Shown here piece by piece: positions 5,219 to 5,405 of a stretch of DNA of 5,405 nucleotides. Below the pieces are notes generated by a model. It was given only the letters and a program-made list of their open reading frames with translations. It ran no database searches and was not told the origin of the DNA. The translations under genes were made by a program, and so were the position numbers. Source of the DNA: Deltaproteobacteria bacterium (GTDB lineage: Bacteria; Desulfobacterota; Desulfobacteria; Desulfobacterales; ETH-SRB1); NCBI GenBank assembly GCA_003647525.1, contig QMMZ01000182.1, positions 1 through 5,405 of the forward strand, given 5' to 3'. Position 1 is the stretch's first letter, and the number at the start of each line of letters is the position of its first letter.

Positions 5219-5405
5219 TATAATTATATTCATAAATTTTGGTAACAGAAATTTGAAAACTTAAATATGAGATTAACCAGAGGCAGCGGGCAATTAAATT
5301 AAAGAACGTCTGAAACTCATGCATAAGTGAGCCTAAAGAAAAAAGAGTATTAATATCAGTTAGAAAAATAGAACGTTATGGCTTGAGTTTATCCTTTTAA
5401 CAAAA

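Larger units (their letters stand above)
4982..5405. other. Gene-free AT-rich stretch with a candidate sigma-54 control region
   Basis: Neither strand holds a reading frame with family-like sequence, a good ribosome site and reasonable length. The longest frame seen by eye is about 53 codons on the minus strand (5163-5324), and it runs through the promoter elements. The informative content is regulatory: a palindrome, an IHF-like site and a sigma-54-type promoter in that order. The gene they would control starts beyond the window. Confidence 0.6.

Noticed and set aside
5163..5324. Minus-strand 53-codon frame starting MHEFQTFF
   Set aside because: It has only a weak AGG upstream, no recognisable motif, and it runs across the sigma-54 promoter; most likely chance in AT-rich DNA.
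5229..5405. Sigma-54 leader considered as a c-di-GMP or other riboswitch
   Set aside because: I could not align it to the conserved core of the GEMM classes or any other riboswitch I know; only a weak CTCA/TGAG hairpin (5316-5331) is visible.

Overview
The window is AT-rich bacterial DNA. Most of it (110-4642) is one tightly packed minus-strand operon for the inner-membrane core of a type IV pilus or type II secretion-like machine. In transcription order it encodes a GspF/PilC platform protein, a GspE/PilB ATPase, a PilM-like cytoplasmic protein and a PilN-like bitopic membrane protein. Gaps between these genes are 4-6 bases, and a good sigma-70-type promoter lies about 100 bases upstream of the first gene. 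No pilin or pseudopilin, secretin, PilO/PilP, PilT or prepilin peptidase gene is present. The gene set, the AT richness, a sigma-54 promoter and the mobile element type suggest a Desulfobacterota-like Gram-negative bacterium, but this is a weak inference.

The operon is bracketed by two inverted copies of one small repeat element: left copy 1-139 (runs off the window), right copy about 4797-4981. Each carries a short ORF that I recognise as a shrunken gene of the '23S rRNA intervening-sequence / four helix bundle protein' family (the S23/IVP family, same fold as the Avd protein of diversity-generating retroelements). The left copy joins the family N-terminus (MRDFREL) directly to its C-terminal helix. 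The right copy keeps only about the last 45 residues. The two are different internal deletions of one parent, and they share 65 of 66 bases over the C-terminal part. The right copy has perfect 20-bp terminal inverted repeats, one of which is also the 3' end of the ORF. Both copies carry tandem GGTTAGC-like heptamers next to the upstream terminal repeat, four in the left copy and two in the right. The left copy lies at the 3' end of pilN and supplies its last nine codons and stop.

To the right of the element, 4982-5405 has no convincing gene. It does contain a plausible plus-strand sigma-54 control region: an 18-bp perfect palindrome (5071-5088), an IHF-consensus match (5121-5133) and a near-consensus -24/-12 promoter (5203-5218). 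It would drive a transcript starting near 5229 and running out of the window, so the right element sits between two divergent transcription units.

The least ordinary content is the mobile-element pair: non-autonomous, hairpin-capable derivatives of a four-helix-bundle-protein element, one of which has become part of the operon and extends a pilus-assembly gene.
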